From Erythroxylum novogranatense (Eukaryota > Streptophyta > Magnoliopsida > Malpighiales > Erythroxylaceae), in NCBI GenBank assembly GCA_029891385.1, contig CM057235.1:23925120-23989119 (forward strand): a stretch of 64,000 nt of DNA, in the 5' to 3' direction. Shown one piece after another: positions 47,582 to 58,607 of this stretch. The translations under genes were made by a program, and so were the position numbers. The notes beneath the pieces are model-generated. The model worked only from the letters and a program-made list of their open reading frames with translations, ran no database searches and had not been told where the DNA came from. Positions within the stretch are counted from its first letter, which is position 1; each line of letters starts with the position of its first letter.

Positions 47582-48253
47582 TTAATTGACGCGCAATGCC
47601 ATAAAAATGTCATTCTTATAAATGGAAATACTTCTATTCTCAAAAGAAAATTTAAATCCATCATTCTCTAAACAAGCAAAAGAAATAATGTTCCTACTCA
47701 TAGTAGGTACATAATAACAATTCTTGAGTTCCAAAATGAGCCCAGTAGGCAAAATAAGATCATAAGTCCTCACGGATAAAGCAGCAACTCTTGCTCCATT
47801 TCCCACGCGCAGGTCGATCTCACCAGACATCAATCTTCTAGTCCTTCTTAGACTTTGCACATTAGTACAAATGTGAGTTGCAGCTCCGGTATCTAATACC
47901 CAAGATGCAGAAGGAGTAAAATTGATTTCTATAACAAACATACCTGAAGAAATAGTCGCACTATTCTTCTTCTCTTTCAGCTCTTCCAAATAGAGTTTGC
48001 AGTTCCTTTTCCAATGACCAGGTTCATTATGGAAGCAAACTCCCTCCTTGGGTGCCTTAGTCTTAGCTTTGGGCTTGGGTTTGGACTTAGGTACTTTACC
48101 TTTGTCCTTTGCTTTGCCCTTCTTCTTGAAAGCCTTTCTTTCTTGCTTGAGAACAATTCTCGAGTTCCTATACCAATCTAGGAAATTTGTTCCATTAAAC
48201 TTTTCTTTCTTCAGGATAGATCGCATAGAAAGGTTTGTGGATGGAGTAACCAT
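47582..48253 (-). pseudogene. Copia-3 gag (core deleted) fused to protease
   Basis: A single 223-codon frame: MVTPSTNLSMRSILKKEKFN, then GTNFLDWYRNSRIVLKQE, then directly the basic tail KKGKAKDKGKVPKSKPK. The knuckle reads CFHNEPGHWKRNC, so the second Cys is Asn. The protease motif VLDTGAATHICTN and its flap region follow. About 150-200 residues of gag UBN2 core are missing compared with normal elements of this type, although the fusion stays open. Confidence 0.88.
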
Positions 48254-49410
48254 AATCTACAAAAATTATGCAATAAGGGTCAACATTCTTATTATTATGA
48301 GGTATTAGCTCCCACTCAAATAAATAACCCTCAATTGAAAAATGGGAGAAACAAGATCCATATTTCACTAAGTCCTAAGAAAGCTTTGGCTTAACACTCA
48401 AAACTTAGTTATTTAGGTAGAAAACTCTTTTCAATTACATCACATGTAACTCTTGATGGGCTTATGTTAAAATACATCTTATGTACTGCATGTATGTATA
48501 AACCCAATCTTATGCCCTAAGCCCAAAACCGTTTTGATAGCTTAGTTAAGTTTAACCATACTTTACCTATGAATAGCACCATTATTAAAATGTCTCCCCT
48601 AGATGATCCCCACATGCCTTGCTTTGGCAAAAACCCACATAAGGATAAGCTAGAGATAAACATTGGTAAAGATTTATGGAAGGCATATAAACTTAAAATT
48701 ATCATAAGGGTAATTCTTAGTACATTATGAAGGTTACTAATCCTATTAGTAAGGGTGTTTGTACTATGCTAGTTCTAATCCTATACTACAACATACTTGA
48801 GTATATATATATTAGAAGCATAGAATAGTAATTTACACATGAATATAAATATTCAAAATATAAATAAACACATGTAAAACCACCTGAATATATGACACGC
48901 AAATCTAACTAACACGCAGAATCTAACACGGCGGTCCCGCTTAGCCGGTTAGTGGAAGGCTGGGTCAGGGAAGCCGCCATTGCAGGTCTTGAGCGTGTAG
49001 TGAACCAAAAATTAATTAGGTATCAATATAATTATTAATCTTAATCAAATTAAGAAAAATAATTATCTTTAGTTTTGAATTGAATGGATAAATAAATTTA
49101 ATTTAATAATTCAACATTTTGAAAAATTAAATTAACTTCTAAAAATTCTAATAAAATTATCATTTGAAAACAATTTTCAAATAATCGAAAACACTTTTCA
49201 AATTTATTAGGTATTTAAAAATTATTTAACTTCAATTAAACTTATTTAATTGGAGTTAAGTTTTAATATATATTAAAACCAAATAAACTTAGGAAACCCT
49301 AAATTAGGCTTGCCGCCAGTCATCAACCACCGCCTTCCCTAAGATCGCCTCAAGACCACCGATTCTTTGCGTCTCTACTTCCTCCATCCGAACAAGCAAC
49401 GCGAAGAATA

Positions 49411-49477
49411 TCCATTGATGAACAAAAGCACTGTTCATCGATGGGACAAATAAAGATGGACATCCATCTTTATTTGT
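49411..49477. repeat. Two adjacent hairpins in copia-3 leader
   Basis: Hairpin 1 pairs ccattgatgaaca with tgttcatcgatgg (one mismatch, 49411-49443). Hairpin 2 pairs acaaataaagatgga (49446-49460) with tccatctttatttgt (49463-49477) perfectly around a 2-base loop. Confidence 0.9.
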
Positions 49478-49750
49478 TCACGTCTCTACTGCCAAAAAGA
49501 AGGAATTCAATGCCACGTTTCAAGGTAATCACAGCCACCCAAGTTTCTCCAGCAGCTTGCACGTCGCCACCATCTCCAAGAATTTTGTGAACAATTAAAG
49601 TTGTGGTTGTCTTGCTTCCCACGTTCTATGACTTGAATAAAGATGACCACATCCTTTGCCATAGGCCAATGAGAGCTGTTGGTGATGAGTTCTTATTTCT
49701 TTAATGATTTTGGTGAACGTAAATCTCTCCACACCCCATACATGACCTCA

Positions 49751-49843
49751 TCCTACTGTTGTTGCGATTTGAACAAGAACGTTGCTAGCTTTGAGATCGC
49801 AGTGAATACTTGAATCATCATGGAGATAAAGAAGTCCCACTAC
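49751..49843 (-). pseudogene. Captured protein-kinase fragment in copia-3 leader
   Basis: 31 codons without a stop, including YLHDDSSIHCDLKASNVLV. This matches the plant receptor-like kinase catalytic loop (YLHEDS..IIHRDLKASNVLL), with the HRD Arg changed to Cys and a few residues missing before IH. The rest of the kinase is absent on both sides, and stops flank it. It looks like a piece of host gene picked up by the retroelement. Chance similarity cannot be fully excluded with so short a match. Confidence 0.55.
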
Positions 49844-50164
49844 TTACTTCTTCCATGGACGCCATCAGATGTAGCAATTTTATTGTTTTTCCAGAAAACA
49901 ATAACAGCCGCATATGCAAAATTCAACCAAATTTGTAAATAAAAACTACGGGTTTCTGGGTTTTCTGAGATTCAATGTTCAATGTATTGTTTAACACTTA
50001 AACAATTTCAATTCCAAAATTTAGCATCAATAATGATAAATTTTTAATCAATAACAATCCGAAACCAATATGCATGAAAATAAATCATATTCGTATCATG
50101 CATCCAAAATTGTGAGCACATGTAATCAAAACATGCATATTATCGATTATACAGAAGAACCTGT

Positions 50165-50175
50165 CTCTGATACCA
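50165..50175 (-). other. Copia-3 primer-binding site
   Basis: Minus strand TGGTATCAGAGACAGG one base inside the 5' LTR; initiator-Met tRNA complement. Confidence 0.9.
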
Positions 50176-50176
50176 C

Positions 50177-51599
50177 TGTTGGATCGCGTACGGTCCGAGT
50201 ATTCACAATACGCTGCGGAAAAGACCATACAAAAACATCACGTATAATCGAAAACACGAAGGATTAACAAAAATACCTTATTTTCGTGGGTGGATTGCTT
50301 CTTTTCGGATTTCAAGACACTGCAAATCGCTAATGCCCTCTACCGGTATCCACACGAGCATGCACGATCCGGGCTGCGGCTGTAGTGTGCTAGCACATCT
50401 TGAAAACCTTTCTGAACGCCGCACGATCTTTTCTCTTGAATGGCGGCTAGGGTTTCCTGACAATTGTGTTGTTTTTTTTTATGAGACCTAAGCTTCTCTA
50501 TTTATAGAGAAACCCTAATCTCATTCAGGCCCTATTAAGTTTCGGTCCATTATATCATATATAATAAAAGCCCGACAACTTAATTTAATCTAGCCCAATA
50601 AATATATCTAAATATATTTATTCAATACCTAATAAATTAGGCCCAAGAGAATAAGCCCAGATCACATCACTCTTTGTGTGCGACCCTGTAGGCTCATTTG
50701 ATGTTGGCAATGGGCTTGATTACACTTCAAAGCCCATAAGTCATAAGCGGCCTCTAGCAAGACATTATGACTACCCAAATCAAATGAGGATTGATAATCC
50801 AATTTAACCTGTAACTATGGTTATAGGCTCAGTCCTTTTGTAACACGATATCAAGATTAATCACAAGGCATGGTACATGTCAACCTTTGATTAATCATAG
50901 TTTCTTGATCCCCAAGTTGACTGATTATAACAAATGACATTGATGACTCTTCATCAATTCATTTGAGCATGACCATGCATTTCTTCAGTTACACTTGTCA
51001 AGAGGCCCAAATGATATCTCTCTCATTTAAGAGATGTACAAATCCCGTCTACGTCATTCACATCCCTCCGCATGATTCATTTAGTATCCAACATAAGAAT
51101 ATATGTTATTCGGTTAAAAATAACTTAGTCTAATATCAAAACACTAAATTCCTCATGTAGGGAACCATGATGACTTCAGGTCAAAGGACTAAAGTCAAAC
51201 TATATAAAGAATCACTAATGACATGAAACCATGTAGTATTCTTTATGTGGGTCGGTCCAATATATGTTCTCTAACATATATCTATGTTTCTGATTTGATA
51301 TCTCATATCCATGATCAGTAAAACGTGATCATCAATAAGAACACATACTAGTCTTAATTCATTATTGTTCCACCAATAATGATCGACCAGGGACAGTCTA
51401 GAATAGTGTTATAACGCTTATGGTTTTACTATCAAGTCACATACTTGATGACATAAGTCTAATACTATTCATAGAATGTAAATCACATTACATGAAATAC
51501 ATGCATATATGAAGGAATACCTCATAATATATTATTAACAAGTCATAATGTTAATACATGAATCACAAATATCCATTGGCCTAGGGCACACTACTAACA
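50177..51599 (-). repeat. Copia-3 5' LTR
   Basis: 1,423 bp, pair of 43423-44837. Confidence 0.95.
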
Positions 51600-51604
51600 G
51601 TTTA
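51600..51604. other. Target-site duplication gttta (right) of copia-3
   Basis: Matches 43418-43422. Confidence 0.95.
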
Positions 51605-51756
51605 CTCAACAACGTAGCTATTAAAGGCACCAAACATTTATAACATTATCATTCTCCATAATACACATATTTTCATTCTAAATTTCATACATCAAATTAC
51701 ATTGAAATCAAATATTGTACATCAAAAGTATAAACATCAAAATATAATTGTAAAGT

Positions 51757-52735
51757 TTAGATACTTACAAGTTTATCTGCATGCTCCTGGTGGGTAATAG
51801 ATCCTCCAATTTGTACGAGTAAACTCTCTCCCTCTAATCCTCCATATTTGTTTGTAAAATTGCACTCTAAAATGGACATTGTCTTAGGTGATGTCCAATA
51901 CTGTTGCCGACGATTCAATATTTCTTGACATATATAAGAAGGTCGTACACCATTCTTGTGTGCTGAACTAAGAATGTTTTTATAATGTGTACGGGCTCGT
52001 CTCTCCCATATATTATAAATTAAACTCTCAAATTTTGAATCTAAAAATATCTTTCTAAAAAACATATTATAAGTACTTATAAACTAAAATATTTATCTAG
52101 TTAATGTATAAAATTAGATAAAATAAAAATACACAAGAATTTTTTACCTCAAACTTGTGATAATAAAAATCATTTGTCACCTGAAAGATATTCTTCCATA
52201 TATAACCCTCATGATCCATCTTCTCCTTGAACTTAGATGAGATATTCATGGAGCACATTCCGAACAGAACCAACCTAATATATAAGCTAATTTAGATCAT
52301 TTTCAAATTAAAACTTATAACTTCAGTATAAACTTATGATGTTATCATGTATTACAAAATTTTTAGAATTTCACTCATAGATTGTTGGCAATTATGATGT
52401 AATTTCTTTCATTAAATCCCTTAACTCCAGATTTGAGGTTTCCTCCTTCACCCATAATGTTTGCCCCTGATATCTCTATTGGTATAGGGGTGGTGGATGG
52501 TGTAGTAGGGTTGCTAGATCGTGTAGGAACAGGTACAGAAGGTGACTGTACAGGGACTATAGGTCCGGAAGGTGATGCCTCATCTGGATATGTAGTATCT
52601 AGAGGTACAACACCTGATTCTATAGCTACAGCAAAATGTGATCCTTCACTTGGAGTTGCATTGGCTCGTCTAAATGGTGGTAGCCTAACCCTTCACTTGG
52701 AATTGCATTGGCTCGTCTTTTGTGACATATTTTAA
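51757..52735 (-). pseudogene. Transposase_24-like gene 2, 5' exons
   Basis: Minus-strand exon-like pieces: about 52735-52433 (Ser/Thr/Pro-rich N-terminus, ANATPSEGSHFAVAIESGV), about 52261-52148 (SKFKEKMDHEGYIWKNIFQV, donor GAG|GT), and 52065-51757 (LIYNIWERRARTHYKNI, YWTSPKTMSILECNFTNKYG, then a GGSITHQEHA block). The order and the tGGS block match Transposase_24/Ptta proteins. The gene resumes at 43345 beyond copia-3, which sits in or near an intron. One early stop (about 52705) and a short internal duplication mark decay. Confidence 0.7.
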
Positions 52736-54540
52736 ACCTCAAATATATATTTTGTTGAATATTTCAATAATATAACAGTATAAATTAAATATTTAACAAT
52801 ATATTGTTAATGCAATAATAGATTTATTCATATAATATTCTATTATAATTGCAAATTAACTTTTAATATTCCCAAAAGATTCCAATAAATCAATGTCAAC
52901 TTTTAATCAAGAAAAATCATTTTAAATAACAGAGAAACTTGTAAATGGTCTATTTAATTTCAAATTCATATTTATAAATTGAAATTTTCAACTTAAAAAC
53001 AAACATTCTAACAATTTTGATTATGTGGAACAAATTCTATCCTAAAATAGAAATATAGTCAATGCATTAACATATAGTGTCCTTTTTAACCTACATAAGT
53101 AAGCTACAACAAAACTTAAGATATAAACTTCAAATACATTCTTAGAACTACACAATCAATACTCAAGAGTTGGAAAATTATTTTCTTTGTCACTAACTAG
53201 TAATCATCCAAAATATATAGTGCTGAAAATTGTAACGATGAAACCAAGTTATACAAATATGAATTCTTAGCCTAGAAAACTTATATTTCATTAATGGCTC
53301 AATTTCTTTCTAGTATCACCTATCTTCTTTGCAAGCATGTTTCAAGTGGTTTTACAACTCTAAACTATCCAACAAAAAAATACATTACTTTCATAAATAT
53401 AAAATTTTAAAATAAAGAATTTTCAGCTATTTTCAATCAAAATTTTCCAAATTTTATTTGCTATCAAACTAAGATCTAAATGGTCACTTAAAATATATTA
53501 ATTTAAATAAAATTTAGATTATTTTTATTTTAAGAAGATAAAAGTTAAAAGTCACAAGGTTAATGACAAGGCATACATTTCATCTCAATTTTCTCACTAA
53601 CTATTTTTATCATTTATGTAAACATGAAATAATAATCAAATTGGTGTAACTACATTTTCAATTATCATTTGGTCAATCAATATGCATGGATTTTGAAGTT
53701 TCACCATCAAATATTGAACTCACTCTAAAATAGGCATATATAAGCTCAACAAATTTTCATGTTCAATCTGAATTTACGGTAGTTATAAAATCAATTTAGG
53801 TAGATATTTTTGCACCTAATTTGCTTCCTAAACTTAAAACAACTTGACTAAGATTTCATAGCCAAGGTTAAAGTATATAACACTTCCTTTCAAGGACAAA
53901 ATCTGAACAATTCTTCATAAACTTCAATAGCCCCTATTTCATCTTATAATAATTCTAAAGTAATCATTAATTAGCAATTATACATCTAGTTCAATCAAGA
54001 TAAAAATCTTTACATAATTCAACTAATAAAATGACCATTTTATAAACTAATGAACCACTAAAAGAAACATTCCAGGTTATAAATGATGTTAGATACCTCT
54101 TACAAAACTTTCATTAGACATTTGGTACGCTATTGAAATTCATCCCTAGTTTGTTTGAAAACTGTTGTCTTCTTCCATTTTTCACCAACATAACCACACA
54201 ACAACAAATAATGGCCCATTAATAACCCAAATAAACCCTCACAACTCAATTCATACTAACATTAAGGCACTGAGCATACAACGATTCACATACAGAAATT
54301 GAAGACAAAAATTAACCCAGGAGCATTAAGTGGACAACCAACCTCGAGACTCAAAACCCAAGATAATGGAAGTAGTTGGTGGAAGAATGAAAGAAGATGA
54401 GCAGATGGAAGAAGATAGTGCACGGAGGGGAAATGAAGAAGAAGAACGATGTGGGGATTTGGAATGTATAATTTTATTAACAATAAAATGAAGTTGTTTC
54501 ACTTTAAATTTTAATAACAATATTGACCTCATTTTCATTT
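52736..54540. other. AT-rich region, no gene seen
   Basis: 1.8 kb of AT-rich DNA upstream of Transposase_24 gene 2. Probably CACTA interior, possibly intron or promoter. No recognisable coding sequence or repeat array. Confidence 0.5.
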
Positions 54541-54811
54541 ATCGACAAAACGATAGTTTCGTCAGTAAATTACTGACAAAAATTTCTTCCATCGGTAAAC
54601 TCTATTACTTAGTTTCACTGCCAACCATTGTCGTCTATTTTTACTTTCACTATTATGTCCCTAAATTTCATGGGCAAAGTTTCGAAGATAAATTCCCTCT
54701 ATCTTTACGGATGGATTTTTTTCCATCACAGAATATCCTTTTTCCAGACAAGTTTATCAATGGAATTAAATTTACGTCACTAATTTACTATGAAAAGGAT
54801 TTTTTATTGAG
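54541..54811. repeat. Degenerate CACTA-like subterminal repeats, right end
   Basis: Units such as tcgtcagtaaattactgac, ccatcggtaaa and ttacgtcactaatttac, ending ggattttttattgag. This resembles an eroded ttttttgtagtg terminus. Similar in kind to 34930-35345. Confidence 0.5.
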
Positions 54812-55518
54812 TTAATTTATTTTCTATAACAAATTTTTAACTTATTTAAATTTGCAATCTGGGATCGATTTGTTTAAGAGTAAGCAAAAGCTTAAACATA
54901 GGGATAATTGATGTATACAAAATGTGCATATATTTTTCAATTCTTCTACTCTATTTTCATGACTAAATTACCTTAGTTTACTTACTTTATATTATAATTT
55001 TAGGTAATTCAGAGATGTTAGTATATAACGACTTTATCAAGAATTAAAGAATATTTCAAATTAAAAGTAAGAAGAAACAAAATATTTTGCTTAACAAAAC
55101 TATTTGTTAGGTCTAGAACGCAACATAGAGGGAGATCATGTGGTAGACAAAATTTTTTAGTCCCATCTCCATACCTTTAAAAGCTATAGAAATATTTTTT
55201 TTTAAGTTAGAAAATTTTATACAGATATAAAGGTATGTACAACGTTAGATACTACTCAAGAAATAGTCTCTAAAGGCACAAGAAACAAACTCTTATGTTA
55301 TCTCCCCACTATCTTATCCATATACACTTGTTGAATAAAGGTACTTGGCTTCATAAGGGGACCTACTAAAAATACGTAGAAAGTTACAACACAACCTTAA
55401 CTATTACCTTCACATCCAAAACAATATCAGCACAGCAGTTCTCCAACCACTTCCACACTGGAATACCAAAATTGACCAGACATATGTTAACCACCAACAA
55501 ACAAAACTACAAGCCAAT
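54812..55518. other. Unassigned AT-rich stretch
   Basis: No gene or repeat recognised. Confidence 0.5.
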
Positions 55519-58420
55519 TTAGACAACACAAGCATAAGAAATCAGAAGCTTCATGATCCTTATCCTTCTGCTTGTCTTGAGGCCACTTGAAGAAAAGAAG
55601 AAAGATTGAAGATATTTCTTGTACAATCTTGGGATACCTTCATGGGTATTGGTTTCCAAATATTGAATTAGCTTATCCCTTCCATTCATCTTGACTGGTC
55701 TGAATAAGACCAATTCCTTTCAATTCTGGAAGTTTTAATTGTAACCAAGATCTATCTAAACCTGTCCTCTTTGTTGATGTGAAGTTTGAAGTAAATTTGG
55801 ACCTCGAACTATCCTCTTAACTGCTCTTATGATGGAGACACACATGCTGTTTGGAAAATGATGTTCCTACACTATCAAACCTGCAAAAAATAAATGTTAG
55901 TGAAATAGATACTTTTGAGTTACCTCCTCTAGGTGTTTGAACTTTGAAGGTCCATAACTTGGGAGATTACTCTGAGGCTCACACTCCTAACATCCTTGGT
56001 TTCATCTTTGAAAGTTCTAGCATTCCTTTCAGCCCATATATGGTAGACAATAATAGATAGATGGATTGGTAAATTATTAATGTCTGAAGGTCTTGTATTG
56101 GAGGCAATATTAAACCAAGTGAGAATAGAAGGAAGGGTTGGCTAATTAGGGTAATGTAAGTGAAAGTGTGAGATGCATTGATCCTAAACTAATTTAGAGA
56201 ATGGATAGGCAAAAATCAAGTGGTCAATGGTTTCATTTGCCAATAAGAACAAGGAACAATGGTTGGGAGTTTGGAGGTAAAAAAGTTTGTCCCGAGTTTG
56301 TAACTTTTGAAGGAAAGCAAACCAAAGGATAAAGATGCATCTAGATCTACTACCTTTGAACCATACTAACTTGTGCCAAGGTATTTTTTGTAAAGGAGGT
56401 CTCAAGAATTTATAGGCTAAATCATTAGTATACTGTCTTGTGGGGCTACCTAGCCATTCTAGACAATCAGGTTGGGTACTATTAGGTTGGTACAAAGGTG
56501 TCTCTAGGTTCCTAGTGAACTCAATGGATGCCTCATGCCACCTCCACTCATCATGGTTGATTACTTCAGAGACTCTTGCTTTCATTGGAAGCTTCGAGCC
56601 ATTGATCTCTCTTGGTGAAGAGAATTTCTGTAGGATTCCTCTCAAGTGTCATGGGTCCTGCCATAAAAGAGTAGATATACCATTGTCAATCCTAAATCTA
56701 AATTGGTTCCCCATTTTGTCCCTCACACATAAAATTTTTCTTCAACTCCAAGAACTATTATAGGTAGATTGGGCATTCCAGAAGTTTTGCCTTCTCAGGA
56801 TGATGGTATGCACCCATTTTACCCATATTGCCTCCTTATCTTCAAACAAATTCCAGATCTGTTTCCCTAATAGGACATGGTTCTCAGTAGTCAAATGTTT
56901 CACTCCTAAACCTCCCTCCTTTTTCAATCTATTAATGTCACTCCACTTAACCTTGGCATAAGATTTCGAATCAATTATCCTAGACTACAAAAAATTCCTA
57001 AGCTTAGTCTCTATCTCCTTAAGGACGGAAACAGGGAGTACGAAGTGGGTAGAACAATATACTTGAAAAGAAGAAAGGATTTATATAACCAATTGGATTT
57101 TACCTGCATAAGATAGACTTTTGTGAGTCCATCTGTTGATCCTCTTATCTATTTTGTCCAAAAGAGGGAGGCAATCTCTCCTAGATAACTGGCCTGTAAT
57201 AAGGGGTACTCCTAAATATCGTATGGGAAAAGTACCTTACTGAAGTCTAGAAACAAGTTTCATTTGATGATTTAGATAGTTCACATCCGAAGATTAAAAA
57301 AATGGCTTTTGGAAGTATCCATATCCATGCTAGAAAACATAGAGAAGGTATACAACGAATCACACAAGGTCTAAGTAGATAACAAATCCGCATGACAAAA
57401 CATCAAAAGATCATCAGAAAACAGAAGATGATTCAGTTTGAGGCTTTGGTATCTCCAATGATATTTGAATGGAGGGATATTATCCATACAAGCTTTCAAA
57501 TTTCTAGAGAAAACTTCCATACATATTATAAAGAGAAAAAGTGATAAGGGATCTCCCTGTCTTAGGCCCGACTTACCTTTAAAAAATTTAGAGGGGGTTC
57601 CATTGATTAGGATTGAATAGGAGGGAGTGGTTATGCATTCTGTGACCCAACCTAAGAACTTTAAAGGAAGGCCTACTAGTTCTAGAACATTAAGAAGGAA
57701 ATTCCATTGAATTGAGTCATAGGCTTTTTGAAAGTCCACTTTAAAAGCACACCTCTTTTGATTATACGAAAGTTGATAGTTCTTGAAGATCTCTTGGGCC
57801 AATAGGATATTGTACCTTATTCTAGGTTTCTAAATGAAAACACTCTGATTGGGGCTTACAATGAGAGGAAGAATTTCTCTGAGTCTATTAGCTAAGATTT
57901 AAGCTATCACCTTATAAAGCATGTTGCTATAAGAAATAGGTCTATAGTCTAAAACTGTGGAAGGGTGAGCTTTTTTGGGGATGAGTGAGATGAATGTGGA
58001 GTTGAGATCTTTAAGGAGTAAAATTTTGAATGGCTCTTGTGACTTCCTCCTCGATTATAGGCCAGGTGTTTGAAGAAGAACCCATTAAACCTATCTGGGC
58101 CAAGGGCCTTATTGGGATTTAGAGAGTTAAAAGTGTTTCTAATCTCTTAAGCTGAAACTTCAGCAATAAGAGTACTGGAAAGGTTTTTAGATAGAGGGTT
58201 AGGAAAAAGATTTCCTACAAACTCTTTAGAAGAGTGGAGAACCTATTGAGCTCCTATATTACCTTGAAAATATGCAAGGGATTGATCTTGAATTTCTGTG
58301 AGATCTACTAGCCTGTTCCCATTTCCTGTTTTTGGAGAGTGTATGGAATTTCTATTTTGTTTTCTAGGAGTGAATTATGGAAGAATTTGGTGTTTCTATC
58401 TCCTTCTTGAAGTCATTTGA
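55519..58420 (-). mobile_element. LINE (L1-type) ORF2, 5' truncated and degenerate
   Basis: Minus-strand ORF2 remnants in correct order. Near 58420-58330: LQEGDRNTKFFHNS, with the preceding Trp codon now TGA. Near 58150-58050: EIRNTFNSLNPNKALGPDRF. Reverse transcriptase at 57802-57371: FKVDFQKAYDSIQWNFLL, GLRQGDPLSLFLFI, LLFSDDLLMF (FADD-type box with Ser). Then GGLGVKHLTTENHVLLGKQI at 56927-56742 and the zf-RVT domain at 56645-56184 (HKLVWFKGSRSRCIFILW, NETIDHLIFAYPF). The C-terminal YHIWAERNARTFKDE lies near 55990-56040. Many stops and frameshifts. The 5' side is cut at 58420 by the next element. The 3' limit is uncertain. Confidence 0.88.
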
Positions 58421-58590
58421 TGTTGGACCCCACACCTCACCCATAGGTGTTTGGGGGTTATACCCCGGCGTGTGTTTGCGAGTTATACCGCGGCATCCAA
58501 CCTTAATCAGTATTGTCCTCTTTGGGAATCGAACTCGCGACCCCTTAAGGTTTTGTTGTTTCTAAGAACACGCCTCTTACCATTGATCCA
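58421..58590. repeat. Short LTR-like unit (TRIM-type?) or minus-strand tRNA-SINE
   Basis: Begins TGTTGGACCCCAC and ends GATCCA, 4 bases before a primer-binding site, so it has the layout of a 170-bp 5' LTR. Its minus strand carries tRNA-promoter-like boxes: TGGATCAATGGTAAGAG (A-box-like D arm) and AGTTCGATTCC (B box), about 45-50 nt apart. Either a TRIM-like LTR that contains a tRNA-like sequence, or a SINE that lies next to the primer-binding site. It interrupts the LINE. Confidence 0.55.
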
Positions 58591-58594
58591 TAGA

Positions 58595-58607
58595 TGGTAT
58601 CAGAGCC
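58595..58607 (+). other. Primer-binding site
   Basis: TGGTATCAGAGCC, a perfect initiator-Met tRNA complement. Confidence 0.85.

Larger units (their letters stand above)
48254..50164 (-). other. Copia-3 5' leader, 1.9 kb
   Basis: Non-coding leader between primer-binding site and gag. It contains two adjacent hairpins (49411-49477) and a scrap resembling a receptor-like kinase catalytic loop (49751-49843). An isolated GC-rich segment at 48900-49000 has no recognised function. Confidence 0.7.
43423..51599 (-). mobile_element. Copia-3: full-length Ty1/copia retrotransposon, defective
   Basis: 8,177 bp with LTRs 43423-44837 and 50177-51599, target duplication gttta, a primer-binding site near 50165-50175, polypurine tract at 44838 and minus-strand gag-pol. 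Its LTRs look very similar to each other, so it is probably among the youngest insertions here. It is related to copia-2 (same gag opening, same RNase H style) but has different LTRs. Defects are a gag-core deletion, a YVDD-to-YVGD change, and frameshifts in integrase and RNase H. Confidence 0.95.
34930..54811 (-). mobile_element. CACTA element 2 (tentative), heavily nested
   Basis: Left end at 34930 reads AACTACAAGAAAAATTGG, a one-base variant of CACTACAAGAAAAA, followed by subterminal repeats. The right end near 54811 is more degenerate. Between them lies a minus-strand Transposase_24 gene split by copia-3, plus an S-element fragment, a gypsy-type solo LTR and copia-4. That both ends belong to one insertion is an inference from orientation and similar subterminal motifs. 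Confidence 0.45.

Noticed and set aside
58421..58607. Functional tRNA gene
   Set aside because: A- and B-box-like motifs exist on the minus strand, but the acceptor and anticodon arms do not pair as a cloverleaf by eye. Kept only as a tRNA-like promoter observation.
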